Shown in pieces: positions 35,655 through 45,126 of a stretch of 64,000 nt of DNA. The notes beneath the pieces were generated by a model. It saw only the letters and a list, made by a program, of their open reading frames with translations, was not told where the DNA came from and made no database searches. Source of the stretch: an uncultured Maribacter sp. (GTDB lineage Bacteria; Bacteroidota; Bacteroidia; Flavobacteriales; Flavobacteriaceae); the NCBI GenBank assembly GCA_947498505.1, contig CANMKG010000003.1, forward strand, positions 186,001-250,000, written 5' to 3'. Made by a program: the position numbers and the translations under genes. Every line of letters begins with the position of its first letter. Position 1 is the first letter of the stretch.

Positions 35655-35703
35655 AGTTAAAGTAAGTTAAAACGTATTAAAGTGAGTGCAAGTTGCTTTA
35701 ACT
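35655..35703 (+). promoter_or_regulatory. Inverted repeat AGTTAAAG...CTTTAACT upstream of RNA candidate B
   Basis: Perfect 8-bp arms (35655-35662 and 35696-35703), 41 bp centre to centre, i.e. about four helical turns. The right arm overlaps the -7 element. Could be an operator or the closing stem of a longer RNA. Confidence 0.35.
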
Positions 35704-35706
35704 TTG
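35699..35706 (+). promoter_or_regulatory. -7 element TAACTTTG of RNA candidate B
   Basis: A perfect TAnnTTTG. A start about 6 nt downstream would produce an RNA of about 100 nt ending at the terminator. No -33 TTTG is evident. Confidence 0.6.
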
Positions 35707-35711
35707 TCGGT

Positions 35712-35812
35712 ATAAGGGGTGGTTCCCTTGTAACTTTATATTAGGTTTTTCATAATTTAAAGTTTGGTTGGTTATTTAGGAAAAGCCCAGCTTGTTAGCT
35801 GGGCTTTTTTTT
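35712..35812 (+). ncRNA. Candidate small RNA, copy B
   Basis: Between hppD and the DUF3108 gene. Three stem-loops follow a perfect -7 element: AAGGG/CCCTT (35714-35718, 35725-35729); an 11-bp stem with one T-T mismatch (35732-35743 with 35753-35764, 9-nt loop); then the linker TTTGGTTGGTTATTTAGG and a terminator. The second stem, linker and terminator repeat the plan of the element at 9049-9139, with the 12-nt TTTGGTTGGTTA identical. No open frame of useful size. It might belong to a described family (Flavo-1 or 6S RNA should be tested), but I cannot identify it. Start is inferred. Confidence 0.6.
35782..35812 (+). terminator. Terminator of RNA candidate B
   Basis: AAAGCCCAGC (35782-35791) pairs perfectly with GCTGGGCTTT (35798-35807), six-base loop, then more T. 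A strong rho-independent terminator. Confidence 0.9.
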
Positions 35813-35906
35813 ATGCGCAATACTTTGGAATAAATTTTGTTTAAGTAATTGTTAGTACTACTGTTGTTTATTTTCTTATTATTAATTTTAAACTCACTCA
35901 GTAACT

Positions 35907-36686
35907 ATGCGACATATTATTATATTACTTTTTTTAGTTATTAATTGTTTTGCTTACGGGCAAAATAAATCATCCGCATTTAAACAAGGGGAATGGTTAA
36001 AATTTAGATTACACTATGGTTTTTTAAATGCTAGCTATGCAACATTACATGTTAAAAATGCGAAAGTGAATAACAAGTCAGTTTATCACGTTGTTGGAAG
36101 AGGAAAAACAACAGGCTTTGCCAGTATATTTTTTAAAGTAGATGATACCTATGAAAGTTATTTTGATAAAAAAACAGGAGCCCCTTATCGTTTTGTTCGT
36201 AAAATAGATGAGGGAGGTTATACTAAAGATGTTGAAATAAATTTTGATTATAATAAAGACAAGGCGGAGTTAAACGATAAAAAGAATAAGAAAAAGCTTA
36301 ATTTTGACATTCAGCATGGCATTCAAGATTTAATATCCGCATTCTACTATCTTAGAAACCATTACGACCCAAAAGATTTGGTGGTAGGCGAATCTGTTAA
36401 ATTAGAAATGCTTTTTGATGATGACGGTGTTTTTAACTTTAAGCTAAAATATTTGGGAAAAGAAACAGTTAAAACCAAATTTGGAAAGGTTAAGTGCTTA
36501 AAATTCAGACCTATGGTTCAGTCGGGTAGAGTTTTTAAAGAGCAAGAAAGTTTATCGCTTTGGGTTTCTAATGATGACAATAGAATTCCCATAAGAATAA
36601 AAGCAGATCTTACGGTAGGTTCTATAAAAGCAGATTTGGATGGCTATAATAACTTAAAACACCAATTTAAGATATTAATGGATTAA
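35907..36686 (+). CDS. DUF3108 domain protein, exported
   Basis: A 259-residue protein with a signal peptide (LLFLVINCFAYG-QN) and one DUF3108 domain (about 25-255), recognised from FKQGEWLKFRLHYGFLNASYA, the TTGFASIFFKVDDTYESYFD segment and the IRIKADLTVGSIKADL end. Members are periplasmic beta-rich proteins of unknown function. First gene of a tight operon: 8 nt to tryptophan dioxygenase, then 9 and 4 nt to the M23 peptidase and pgi. Confidence 0.87.
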   Translation: MRHIIILLFLVINCFAYGQNKSSAFKQGEWLKFRLHYGFLNASYATLHVKNAKVNNKSVYHVVGRGKTTGFASIFFKVDDTYESYFDKKTGAPYRFVRKIDEGGYTKDVEINFDYNKDKAELNDKKNKKKLNFDIQHGIQDLISAFYYLRNHYDPKDLVVGESVKLEMLFDDDGVFNFKLKYLGKETVKTKFGKVKCLKFRPMVQSGRVFKEQESLSLWVSNDDNRIPIRIKADLTVGSIKADLDGYNNLKHQFKILMD

Positions 36687-36694
36687 ATGAAAAA

Positions 36695-37657
36695 ATGAAG
36701 AATAAAGAGCGTGTTGAGTCTCAAATTTCTAAATTAGAAGAAAAGTATAAAAATTCAGGTCAAGATTTAAGTTCTTATTTAGATGGTCTTCTGTACCAGC
36801 GTTATCTTACCTATTGGGATTACATTCACCTGGATACCTTGTTGAGTTTACAAGTACCTAGGACTCATTTTCCGGATGAAGAAATCTTCATCATGTATCA
36901 CCAAATTACCGAATTATATTTTAAGCTTATTCTTCATGAACAAAAACAACTTGTTGATGATAAATCTCAAGACATTAAATTTTTTATTGATAAAGTAAAT
37001 AGAATAAATAGTTACTACAAAGCACTTATATCATCATTTGGAATAATGATTAAAGGAATGGAGCGCGAGCAGTTTTTGCAATATAGAATGGCATTACTTC
37101 CTGCAAGTGGATTTCAGTCTGCACAGTATAGAATGATTGAAATTTATGCTACTCCAATGGAGAACTTGGTGCATTATTCTAAACGAGATAATTTCTCTTC
37201 GGAAGATAGTATTGAGACCCTTTACGAAAACATTTATTGGAAAAATGGAGCAACTGATAAAGAGACTGGAGAAAAAACACTTACCCTAAAGCAATTTGAA
37301 TACCGCTATACCCCAAGACTAATTCGCATTGCCAAACAAGTCAAAGACGGTACAATTTATCACAAATACAGGCAATTATCTGATGAAAATCAGAATAATA
37401 AAGAGCTGATTAAGGCGTTAAAAACTCTAGATGTTAATGCTAATGTAAACTGGCCTTTAATGCATATGGGGTCTGCGCATAGATATCTTGGAAAAGAAGC
37501 AGGTGATTTGGACGCAACTGGAGGAACAAATTGGAAAAAATTTCTGCCACCAAGTTTTCAGAAAATTGTGTTTTTTCCAGAAATATATTCAAAACAAGAG
37601 TTAAATGATTGGGGTAAACAGTGGGTAGACCATATCTTTAACCCAGAAAAAAGATAA
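36695..37657 (+). CDS. Tryptophan 2,3-dioxygenase family protein
   Basis: A 320-residue all-helical haem protein of the TDO family, which opens the indole ring of tryptophan to N-formylkynurenine. The substrate-site helix IFIMYHQITELYFKLILHEQ and the GFQSAQYRMIE motif are clear. The proximal haem histidine is probably in WPLMHMGSAHRYLG, and the substrate loop reads ATGGT where classical TDO has GTGGS. These differences are usual for the Bacteroidota branch but leave substrate specificity less certain. No kynurenine pathway partner is present. Second gene of the DUF3108-pgi operon. Confidence 0.88.
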   Translation: MKNKERVESQISKLEEKYKNSGQDLSSYLDGLLYQRYLTYWDYIHLDTLLSLQVPRTHFPDEEIFIMYHQITELYFKLILHEQKQLVDDKSQDIKFFIDKVNRINSYYKALISSFGIMIKGMEREQFLQYRMALLPASGFQSAQYRMIEIYATPMENLVHYSKRDNFSSEDSIETLYENIYWKNGATDKETGEKTLTLKQFEYRYTPRLIRIAKQVKDGTIYHKYRQLSDENQNNKELIKALKTLDVNANVNWPLMHMGSAHRYLGKEAGDLDATGGTNWKKFLPPSFQKIVFFPEIYSKQELNDWGKQWVDHIFNPEKR

Positions 37658-37666
37658 AATTTAAAA

Positions 37667-38935
37667 ATGTATAAATATTGGGGCGCAATATTATTGTTAA
37701 TTGCAATTGTTGGTTGTAAAGAAGATAAGCAAGTAAAAAGCGACGAACTTGTAATAGTTAAACCAGTTGAAAAACCTATTAAAAAAGAGTTTGGTTTTAA
37801 CTTGGAGAATTTTACTGTAGAAAAAGACACGGTTAAAAGTGGAGATAGTTTTGGAGAATTAATGATTCAAAACAAAGTAGATTACCCTAAAATTGCTAAA
37901 ATATCTCAAGAATATAAAGATACTTTTGATGTTCGTAAAATAAGAGTAGGAAAACCATATTTTATTTTAAAATCTAAAGACACTACTGAAACTGCTCAGG
38001 TATTTATTTACGAAAATGACAGAATAAACTATACTGTAGTTGACTTCAGAGATAGTGTTAATGTTTATAAAGACAAAAAAGAAGTTAAATATGTAGAGCG
38101 TGAAGCATCAGGCATTATTGAAACATCTTTATCTGAGGCAATATTAGATCAAGGAATAGATTATAATGTTACCAATAATTTATCTGAGGTTTATGCCTGG
38201 ACAATAGACTTTTTTAGACTTCAAAAGGGAGATAAGTTTAAAGTTATCTATAAAGAAAAATATATTAACGATACAATTTATGCGGGAGCGGAACCTATTG
38301 AAGCTGCCTTGTTTGAGCATAATGGAAGACCAATTTATGCATTTGCCTATGAAAATGACTCTTTAAAAAGTATTGTGGATTATTTTGATGAAGAAGCTAA
38401 TAATTTAAGAAGAACCTTTTTAAGAGCGCCAGTAAAGTTTAGCAGAATATCATCGCGCTATAATCTTAAAAGAAGAATTAAGTATTATGGGTACAAACTT
38501 AGACCCCACAAAGGAACAGATTATGCCGCACCAATAGGAACCCCTATTATGGCTACTGCAGATGGTACAGTTACAGAATCTACACGAAGAGGTGGTAATG
38601 GTAAGTATGTTAAAATAAGACACAATGGAACATATTCCACTCAGTATTTACATATGAAAAATCAAAATGTAAAAAAAGGAGAGTTCGTAAGACAAGGAGA
38701 TGTTATTGGTTGGATTGGTATGACAGGAAATACGGGAGGTCCTCATGTATGTTATCGTTTCTGGAAAAATGGCAGGCAGGTAGATCCCTTACGAGAAGAA
38801 CTTCCAAAAGCAGAACCTTTGGCAGAGCCTTTAAGACCAAAATATTTTGAGTTTATCAACCCTAAAAAGGATCAACTGGATTGTATTGAATTTCCAGAAA
38901 AAAAAATAGAAGAAGAACTGCTAACACTTAATTAA
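37667..38935 (+). CDS. M23 family metallopeptidase, lipoprotein
   Basis: A 422-residue lipoprotein (signal [10 protein letters not shown]17) with an N-terminal stalk that includes a LysM/OapA-like segment ([14 protein letters not shown]) and a C-terminal LytM/M23 domain (about 270-385). Zinc ligands H281 and D285 (HKGTD) and the catalytic-region H329 (QYLHM) are present. The final HxH motif reads H360-V-C362, so the usual third zinc ligand is a cysteine. M23 enzymes cut peptide bridges in peptidoglycan; a cysteine ligand could still hold zinc, or the protein may be a regulator like EnvC. Third gene of the operon, 4 nt before pgi. Confidence 0.92.
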   Translation: MYKYWGAILLLIAIVGCKEDKQVKSDELVIVKPVEKPIKKEFGFNLENFTVEKDTVKSGDSFGELMIQNKVDYPKIAKISQEYKDTFDVRKIRVGKPYFILKSKDTTETAQVFIYENDRINYTVVDFRDSVNVYKDKKEVKYVEREASGIIETSLSEAILDQGIDYNVTNNLSEVYAWTIDFFRLQKGDKFKVIYKEKYINDTIYAGAEPIEAALFEHNGRPIYAFAYENDSLKSIVDYFDEEANNLRRTFLRAPVKFSRISSRYNLKRRIKYYGYKLRPHKGTDYAAPIGTPIMATADGTVTESTRRGGNGKYVKIRHNGTYSTQYLHMKNQNVKKGEFVRQGDVIGWIGMTGNTGGPHVCYRFWKNGRQVDPLREELPKAEPLAEPLRPKYFEFINPKKDQLDCIEFPEKKIEEELLTLN

Positions 38936-38939
38936 AATA

Positions 38940-40577
38940 ATGGCATTACAAAATTTAGACCCTACTACAACAAACGCTTGGAATAAACTTACACAACACT
39001 TTTCACAACAAAATAATAAGCATCTTAAAGATTTATTTAAAGAAGATGTAAATAGGGCTACTGAGTTTACCATTAATTGGGATGATTTTTTAGTAGACTA
39101 TTCTAAAAACCGAATTACCAAAGAGACTATTAATATTTTGGTTGAACTTGCAAATGAGTTAAACTTATCTGATGCAATTCAAAAATATTTCGACGGTGAT
39201 TGTATTAACGAAACTGAAGGTCGTGCCGTATTGCATACTGCACTTAGAGCCAAAAAAACGGATAGTGTATTAGTAGATGGTATAAATGTTATTCCAGAAA
39301 TTTATGCAGTAAAGGAACATATAAAATTATTTTCTGAAAGTATAATTTCAGGACAAAGTAAAGGATTTACAGGTAAAGCGTTTACTGATGTTGTTAATAT
39401 TGGTATCGGAGGTTCTGATTTGGGTCCGGCGATGGTTACCGAGGCGTTAAAGTTTTATAAGAATCATTTAAAAACTCATTTTGTTAGTAATGTAGATGGG
39501 GATCATGTACATGAAATTATAAAAGAACTTAATCCAGAAACAACGCTTTTTGTAATTGTATCTAAAACCTTTACCACTCAGGAGACCTTGAGTAATGCTA
39601 CCACAATAAAAAAATGGTTTTTAGAGCATGCTTCACAAGAAGATATTCCTAAACACTTTGCAGCAGTTTCTACAAATGCAGAAAAAATTGCCGAGTTTGG
39701 AATCTCTGATGAAAATGTTTTCCCAATGTGGGACTGGGTTGGAGGTAGATTTTCGCTTTGGAGTGCTGTTGGTTTATCCATCGCGCTTGCGGTTGGTTAT
39801 GATAATTTTGATGCGCTTTTAAAAGGCGCTAACAAAATGGATGAACATTTTAAAAATGAAGATTTCAATCAAAACATTCCTGTCGTATTAGCACTTTTAA
39901 GTATTTGGTACAATAATTTCTATGATGCCGAAACGGAAGCTATAATACCTTATACACAGTATTTAAGTAGATTTTCTGCCTATTTACAACAAGGAATAAT
40001 GGAGAGTAATGGAAAAAGCGTAGCTCGTAATGGTGAAAATGTTAGTTATCAAACAGGCACCATTATTTGGGGAGAGCCAGGAACTAATTCTCAGCACGCC
40101 TTTTTTCAACTAATACATCAAGGTACCAAATTGATTCCTGCAGATTTTATTGGTTTTAAAAATGCTTTGTATAATGATGTTGATCATCATAATAAGTTAA
40201 TGGCAAACTTCTTTGCTCAGACTGAGGCTTTAATGAACGGAAAAACAGGAGAAGAAGTTAAGGAAGAACTATCTCAAAAAGGACTTTCACCAGATGAAAT
40301 CTTGAAATTACTTCCTTTTAAAATATTTGAAGGAAACAAGCCAACAAATACAATTCTCATAGATAAACTTACTCCAGAAAGTTTAGGGGCTTTAATTGCT
40401 ATGTATGAGCATAAGATTTTTGTTCAAGGAGTAATTTGGAATATTTATAGCTATGACCAATGGGGTGTAGAGTTAGGTAAACAACTTGCCGGAACAATAT
40501 TAAAGGATATTCAAAATTCAGATATCAGTAATCATGATGCTTCAACTTTGCAATTATTGCAAAATTTTAAGAAATAA
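38940..40577 (+). CDS. pgi: Glucose-6-phosphate isomerase
   Basis: A 545-residue glycolytic enzyme interconverting glucose 6-phosphate and fructose 6-phosphate. The two SIS folds show the expected motifs: [24 protein letters not shown], and the second PGI signature [18 protein letters not shown] near the end; the catalytic glutamate is in [10 protein letters not shown]. Full length. Last gene of the DUF3108-TDO-M23-pgi operon; the grouping is by position and has no obvious metabolic logic. Confidence 0.97.
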   Translation: MALQNLDPTTTNAWNKLTQHFSQQNNKHLKDLFKEDVNRATEFTINWDDFLVDYSKNRITKETINILVELANELNLSDAIQKYFDGDCINETEGRAVLHTALRAKKTDSVLVDGINVIPEIYAVKEHIKLFSESIISGQSKGFTGKAFTDVVNIGIGGSDLGPAMVTEALKFYKNHLKTHFVSNVDGDHVHEIIKELNPETTLFVIVSKTFTTQETLSNATTIKKWFLEHASQEDIPKHFAAVSTNAEKIAEFGISDENVFPMWDWVGGRFSLWSAVGLSIALAVGYDNFDALLKGANKMDEHFKNEDFNQNIPVVLALLSIWYNNFYDAETEAIIPYTQYLSRFSAYLQQGIMESNGKSVARNGENVSYQTGTIIWGEPGTNSQHAFFQLIHQGTKLIPADFIGFKNALYNDVDHHNKLMANFFAQTEALMNGKTGEEVKEELSQKGLSPDEILKLLPFKIFEGNKPTNTILIDKLTPESLGALIAMYEHKIFVQGVIWNIYSYDQWGVELGKQLAGTILKDIQNSDISNHDASTLQLLQNFKK

Positions 40578-40760
40578 TAACCTTTTTATCAATAAATACG
40601 AGGGTTTTATAACATATTGTATTTCAGTGCTTTTGAAGTTATTTTATGCAAATTTTATGTTAAATTTAGCACGGCTAATTTAACATTCCCTTAATGCATT
40701 AGAATTAGAAATGATTCACATTTGCAGAACGGATTAAACTTAAAATAAACTCAAGAACAA

Positions 40761-43442
40761 ATGAAAAAAATGATGTTAGCAATGGCTGCATTTTTAATGA
40801 CAGCAGTTGCATTTTCTCAAGTTACAATTACTGGAAAAGTAGTGGATGGTGATTTTGGAGATTCACTTCCAGGAGCAAATGTTACGGTACAAGGTACCAC
40901 AAATGGTGTTGCAGCCGATTTTGATGGAAACTTTTCCATAGAAGTTCCTGAAGGTTCTGGAACATTGGTGGTTTCTTATATTGGTTTTGTTTCAAAAAAA
41001 ATAAAGTATTCATCTTCAGGTAATATAGGCATAATCTCGCTTTTACCGGATACTGAGGAATTAGAAGGAATTGTGGTTGTTGGAACAGGAATTATTGACC
41101 TTGCTAGTGATAGACAAACCCCTATTGCTGTTTCTTCTATACCGGTTAAAATGATTCAAGAAAAAATTGGTACTCAAGACATAACAATGACTTTGGTTAA
41201 TACTCCGTCTGTATATGTTTCAGGTCAAGCAGGTGGTTTTGGAGACACAAATATGAGGGTGCGTGGTTTTGATCAAGATAACACAGCATATTTATTAAAC
41301 GGACAGCCAATTAATGGAATGGAAGATGGAAAAATGTATTGGTCTAACTGGTCAGGATTAAATGATATTTCTTCTGGAGTTCAGATTCAACGTGGATTGG
41401 GTTCTTCTAAATTAGCAATATCTTCAGTAGGTGGTACGGTAAACTTTGTGACTAAGGCTACTGAAATGAACAAAGGAGGTTTCGCTTACTCCACTATAGC
41501 TAATGATAACTATATTAAAACTGCTGCTGGATATAATACTGGTATATCTGAAAAAGGATGGGGATTAAGTGTAATGCTTTCTCATTGGCAAGGAGATGGT
41601 TATAATGATGGTAACTTTGGAGAAGGGCAAACTTATTTTATTTCTTTAGGTTATAGACCAAATGATACTCACGGATTTAATTTTTTGATTACAGGAGCTC
41701 CACAATTTCATGATCAAAACTTTACTAAACCTATCTCAGATTACTTGGAGTATGGGTTACGTTATAACAATAATTGGGGAACACATAACGGGCAATACAA
41801 AACGGAAAGAAGAAATTTTTATCACAAACCAGTTATTAATTTGAACTGGGATTGGAATATGAGTGAAAGGTCTAATTTATCCACTGTACTTTATGCTTCA
41901 TGGGGTAACGGTGGAGGAACCGGAAACAGAGGAAATAGAATAAGAACTAGTGATGGCAGAATAGATTATGATGCAATTTATGCTCAAAATGGACAAGTAA
42001 CAAATGGTGCAGGAGTTTATTTTGGAAGTGAGGATGCTTACGTAACTCGCGCATCAATGAATTTGCATAATTGGTATGGTTTAATATCAAACTTTGAGAC
42101 AAAACTTACAGAAAACCTTACTTGGAATGTTGGTTTTGATCTTAGAACTTATTATGGGAAACACTTTAGAGTTGTTTCAGATTTTCATGGTTTAGATTCT
42201 TGGACAGAAAATATTAGGTTAAGAGACCAAAATAACAATCATGAAACTTATGGAAGTTTTGGTACATATAAATTTGTAACTGCTACTGAAAGTTTTAGAC
42301 CTTCTGGATGGGCAGCAGCATTTAACAGCTATTCTGAAGATCAAAAAATTGCATATAGTAATGATGAGCGCATTTCTTATACTGGATTGTTTACACAATT
42401 GGAGTATGCTACTGATAATTTATCTGCTTTTTTTCAGGGATCTATTTCAAACCAATTTCATCAGAGATTTGATTTTTATCAATACGCGGATCAAGCATTA
42501 ATTAATGGAACATCATCACAAGGGACAAATGAATCCATTCCTAACGGAATAGAAGATGGCGTTGATTCTGAAAAAGTAGATAATTTTGGATACAATGCGA
42601 AGGCCGGATTTAGCTATAAGCCATCCGAATCTCATAGTTTTTATTTTAATACAGGTTTATATAATCGTCAACCATACCATGATAATATTTACTTGAATTT
42701 TACAAACCAAGTAAATCCTTTAACTGAAAATGAAAAGATTTTTGGCTTAGAAGCAGGTTACGGTTTTTCTAGTTCTATATTTTCTGCAAATTTAAATCTG
42801 TATAGAACGTCGTGGAAAGACAGAGTGGTAACAAGTTCTGACGTTATAGATGATGTAGTTACGTTTGAAAGTAATTTTGGAACATCACAATTGCATTCAG
42901 GTGTAGAATTAGATTTTAAATTAAAACCATTTGCGGGGCTTTCAATAAACGGTTTCGCTTCTATAGGGGATTGGATTTATGAAGGAGAAGTTGTAACTCA
43001 AGTAACTGATGAAGAACGTAATGTAATAAGTACGGAAACTGAAGATGTTGATGGGGGAAAAGTAGGTGGTGCAGCTCAGCTTTCTGGAGGTCTAGGTTTT
43101 GCATATAGAATTAATGATACTTTTTCTATAGATTCTGATTGGAGATATTATGCAGATACATATTCAGATGTCGGAGCAATAAAAGAGAACTTAGAATTAC
43201 CGTCTTTCAATATATTAGATGCAGGTCTTACTTATAGAATGCCAGTTGGTAAGGATAAGACTAAGCAAATAAAAATTAGAGGTAATATCAATAATCTTCT
43301 CGATACAGAATATATTTCTAGATTAACAACGGCTAATGCGGTTGAGGATGGAGATGAAACATATGATGGCATCTCTGTTTCGAACCAAGGATTTTTTGGT
43401 TGGGGAAGAACCTGGAATGTTACTTTACGATATGATTTCTAA
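40761..43442 (+). CDS. TonB-dependent receptor with carboxypeptidase-like domain
   Basis: An 893-residue outer-membrane receptor. Signal peptide MKKMMLAMAAFLMTAVAFSQ, a CarboxypepD_reg-like domain (ITGKVVDGD...LPGANVTVQGT..., about 22-100), a plug with MRVRGFDQDNTAYLLNGQPI, and a barrel ending RTWNVTLRYDF. No SusD-like partner follows, so it is not a standard Sus pair. Substrate unknown. The 183-nt leader region has TAAATTTA and CACATTTG, each one mismatch from the -7 consensus. A terminator lies 24 nt after the stop. Confidence 0.92.
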   Translation: MKKMMLAMAAFLMTAVAFSQVTITGKVVDGDFGDSLPGANVTVQGTTNGVAADFDGNFSIEVPEGSGTLVVSYIGFVSKKIKYSSSGNIGIISLLPDTEELEGIVVVGTGIIDLASDRQTPIAVSSIPVKMIQEKIGTQDITMTLVNTPSVYVSGQAGGFGDTNMRVRGFDQDNTAYLLNGQPINGMEDGKMYWSNWSGLNDISSGVQIQRGLGSSKLAISSVGGTVNFVTKATEMNKGGFAYSTIANDNYIKTAAGYNTGISEKGWGLSVMLSHWQGDGYNDGNFGEGQTYFISLGYRPNDTHGFNFLITGAPQFHDQNFTKPISDYLEYGLRYNNNWGTHNGQYKTERRNFYHKPVINLNWDWNMSERSNLSTVLYASWGNGGGTGNRGNRIRTSDGRIDYDAIYAQNGQVTNGAGVYFGSEDAYVTRASMNLHNWYGLISNFETKLTENLTWNVGFDLRTYYGKHFRVVSDFHGLDSWTENIRLRDQNNNHETYGSFGTYKFVTATESFRPSGWAAAFNSYSEDQKIAYSNDERISYTGLFTQLEYATDNLSAFFQGSISNQFHQRFDFYQYADQALINGTSSQGTNESIPNGIEDGVDSEKVDNFGYNAKAGFSYKPSESHSFYFNTGLYNRQPYHDNIYLNFTNQVNPLTENEKIFGLEAGYGFSSSIFSANLNLYRTSWKDRVVTSSDVIDDVVTFESNFGTSQLHSGVELDFKLKPFAGLSINGFASIGDWIYEGEVVTQVTDEERNVISTETEDVDGGKVGGAAQLSGGLGFAYRINDTFSIDSDWRYYADTYSDVGAIKENLELPSFNILDAGLTYRMPVGKDKTKQIKIRGNINNLLDTEYISRLTTANAVEDGDETYDGISVSNQGFFGWGRTWNVTLRYDF

Positions 43443-43465
43443 TTAAGATTTTTTACAAATTATTG

Positions 43466-43492
43466 AAAACCTCGCTTTATGCGAGGTTTTTT
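43466..43492 (+). terminator. Terminator of the TonB receptor gene
   Basis: AAAACCTCGC (43466-43475) pairs perfectly with GCGAGGTTTT (43481-43490), five-base loop, T-run. Confidence 0.9.
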
Positions 43493-43539
43493 ATGCGTAA
43501 AAAAGTAGTAATTTAGCGAGAACATAAATTGTATGTATT

Positions 43540-43977
43540 ATGGAAATTGTAAAAAACTTGCACTCGTATTTAGCTTATGTTGCCTTGGCGATTTTGTTTT
43601 TAGCTGTTGCTAACGCAATAATGGGCCTCGTTGGAAAAAAAATGTTTACCATGGAGAAAGATTTACGATTAAGTCTTTTTGCCATGATTTTAATACATAC
43701 GCAGCTTTTAGTGGGCTTGGTGTTATATTTTTTATCTGCTAAGGGTTTAAATGCTATACAAGAATTGGGTATGGGAGGATTAAATGCTGCTTCTAGGTTA
43801 ATTGCTGTGGAGCATCCGTTTATTAATATTATAGCTGTAGTATTAATTACGATAGGATGGTCTCGTCATAAAAAGTTCATGGAGGCGGATAAAAAGTTCA
43901 AAAGCATAGCTATGTTTTATGGTTTAGGATTGGTACTGGTATTAAGTAGAATTCCTTGGAATGCTTGGTTAGGCTAA
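43540..43977 (+). CDS. Small four-helix membrane protein, cytochrome b-like
   Basis: A 145-residue protein with four predicted helices (about 8-30, 43-65, 90-108 and 122-142). Histidines near helix ends (NLHSYLAY, LIHTQLL, AVEHPFINI) could bind haem, as in small cytochrome b-type proteins, but no signature is decisive. I recall this type as a conserved membrane protein in Bacteroidota. It lies alone, with a TAATTTAG (one mismatch to -7) about 30 nt upstream, and is convergent with the nuclease-like gene 1 nt away. Confidence 0.75.
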   Translation: MEIVKNLHSYLAYVALAILFLAVANAIMGLVGKKMFTMEKDLRLSLFAMILIHTQLLVGLVLYFLSAKGLNAIQELGMGGLNAASRLIAVEHPFINIIAVVLITIGWSRHKKFMEADKKFKSIAMFYGLGLVLVLSRIPWNAWLG

Positions 43978-43978
43978 A

Positions 43979-45016
43979 TTATTCAACTTTTCTTATTAAA
44001 AACATATAGACGGGAAAATGATCACTATATCCTTTTGAGTAATTTCCTCCAGCATATGTTCTAAATGGATATCCTTTATACTTACCTTTTTGGTTTATTA
44101 TAAAAGAAGGATTGTATATTCCTGCTTTCCAAAATGCGTAACCATTTTTTGTATCGTTAATTAAACTTTTCGTTATAAAAATTTGGTCAAATAAATTCCA
44201 TCTGTCTCTGTAGGCTAAAGAACCAAACCCTTTTTTATACATTTTTTCGAACGGATTGAATAGTTCTCCGTCCTTTACATTTTTTCTTTTGCCTATAGTC
44301 TTAAGTATTTTTTTGAAACTAGAATTGGTAGGGTCATCATTAAAGTCTCCCATACTTATAAGTTTAGCTTCTGGGTTAACATGCTGAACAGAATCAATTA
44401 TTCTTTTGTTGAGTTTTGCGGCTTTATTTCTGTTGGGTTTACTTCTGGCTTCACCACCACTTCTTGACGGCCAATGATTAACTATAAAATAAATGTCTTC
44501 TCCGTCTAATATGCCTTCCACAACTAGTTGGTCTCGAGTGTGATTTCGAAACCCATCCTCATCAAAAAGTAATAACCTATGATTGTTAATGGTATTTGGA
44601 ATAAATGTGTTTCGTTTGTATAACAGCGCTACATCAATTCCTCTTTCATCAGGAGAATCGTGATGAATAATACCATAGTTTTTACTTTTCAGATTAGGGT
44701 GATTAACTAAATCAATGAGCACCTGCTTGTTTTCTATTTCGCATAATCCAATAATGTCAGGAGAAGTACTGGTAAGTTTCTCTCCTATTTTCGATAATAC
44801 TTTTGATATGTTTTCTATTTTTAGATGGTACTTTTTCTTTGTCCACTTATACTTTCCATTTGGTGTTCTCTCATTATCAAAAGTTAGCGAATCGTTTATA
44901 GTGTCAAATAAATTTTCAACATTATAAAAAGCAATCGAACGTATTTTATATTTAGCTTTTTGAGAAAATGTGATTTGAAAAATCAAACATAAAATAATGA
45001 CAAACCTACTTATCAT
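43979..45016 (-). CDS. Secreted endonuclease/exonuclease/phosphatase family protein
   Basis: A 345-residue exported protein: signal FVIILCLIFQITFS, then a full EEP (DNase I-like) domain. Catalytic motifs are FYNVENLFD, GLCEIENKQV (metal-binding glutamate), VNHWPSRSGG (histidine), GDFNDDP (catalytic aspartate/asparagine) and the terminal GYSDHFPVYM (Asp-His). All are present, so it should be an active phosphodiesterase or phosphatase. Substrate could be extracellular DNA/RNA or a phosphoester. Divergent from a TonB receptor and DUF5689 lipoprotein with a 110-bp shared promoter region, suggesting a joint uptake function. Confidence 0.9.
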   Translation of the reverse strand: MISRFVIILCLIFQITFSQKAKYKIRSIAFYNVENLFDTINDSLTFDNERTPNGKYKWTKKKYHLKIENISKVLSKIGEKLTSTSPDIIGLCEIENKQVLIDLVNHPNLKSKNYGIIHHDSPDERGIDVALLYKRNTFIPNTINNHRLLLFDEDGFRNHTRDQLVVEGILDGEDIYFIVNHWPSRSGGEARSKPNRNKAAKLNKRIIDSVQHVNPEAKLISMGDFNDDPTNSSFKKILKTIGKRKNVKDGELFNPFEKMYKKGFGSLAYRDRWNLFDQIFITKSLINDTKNGYAFWKAGIYNPSFIINQKGKYKGYPFRTYAGGNYSKGYSDHFPVYMFLIRKVE

Positions 45017-45126
45017 GATGGCAGTTTTTTAAAATTACTTAAAAATTAAATAATTACAGTATTTTTTCTACGTATTTAAGAAAATATTCTATATTTTTAA
45101 AAACACCATTAGTCTAATTAATAACC

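Noticed and set aside
45017-45126. Divergent EEP/TonB region searched for a Pho-box or other operator
   Set aside because: Only imperfect -7-like elements (such as TATATTTT) found; no clear repeat that would support a named regulator.
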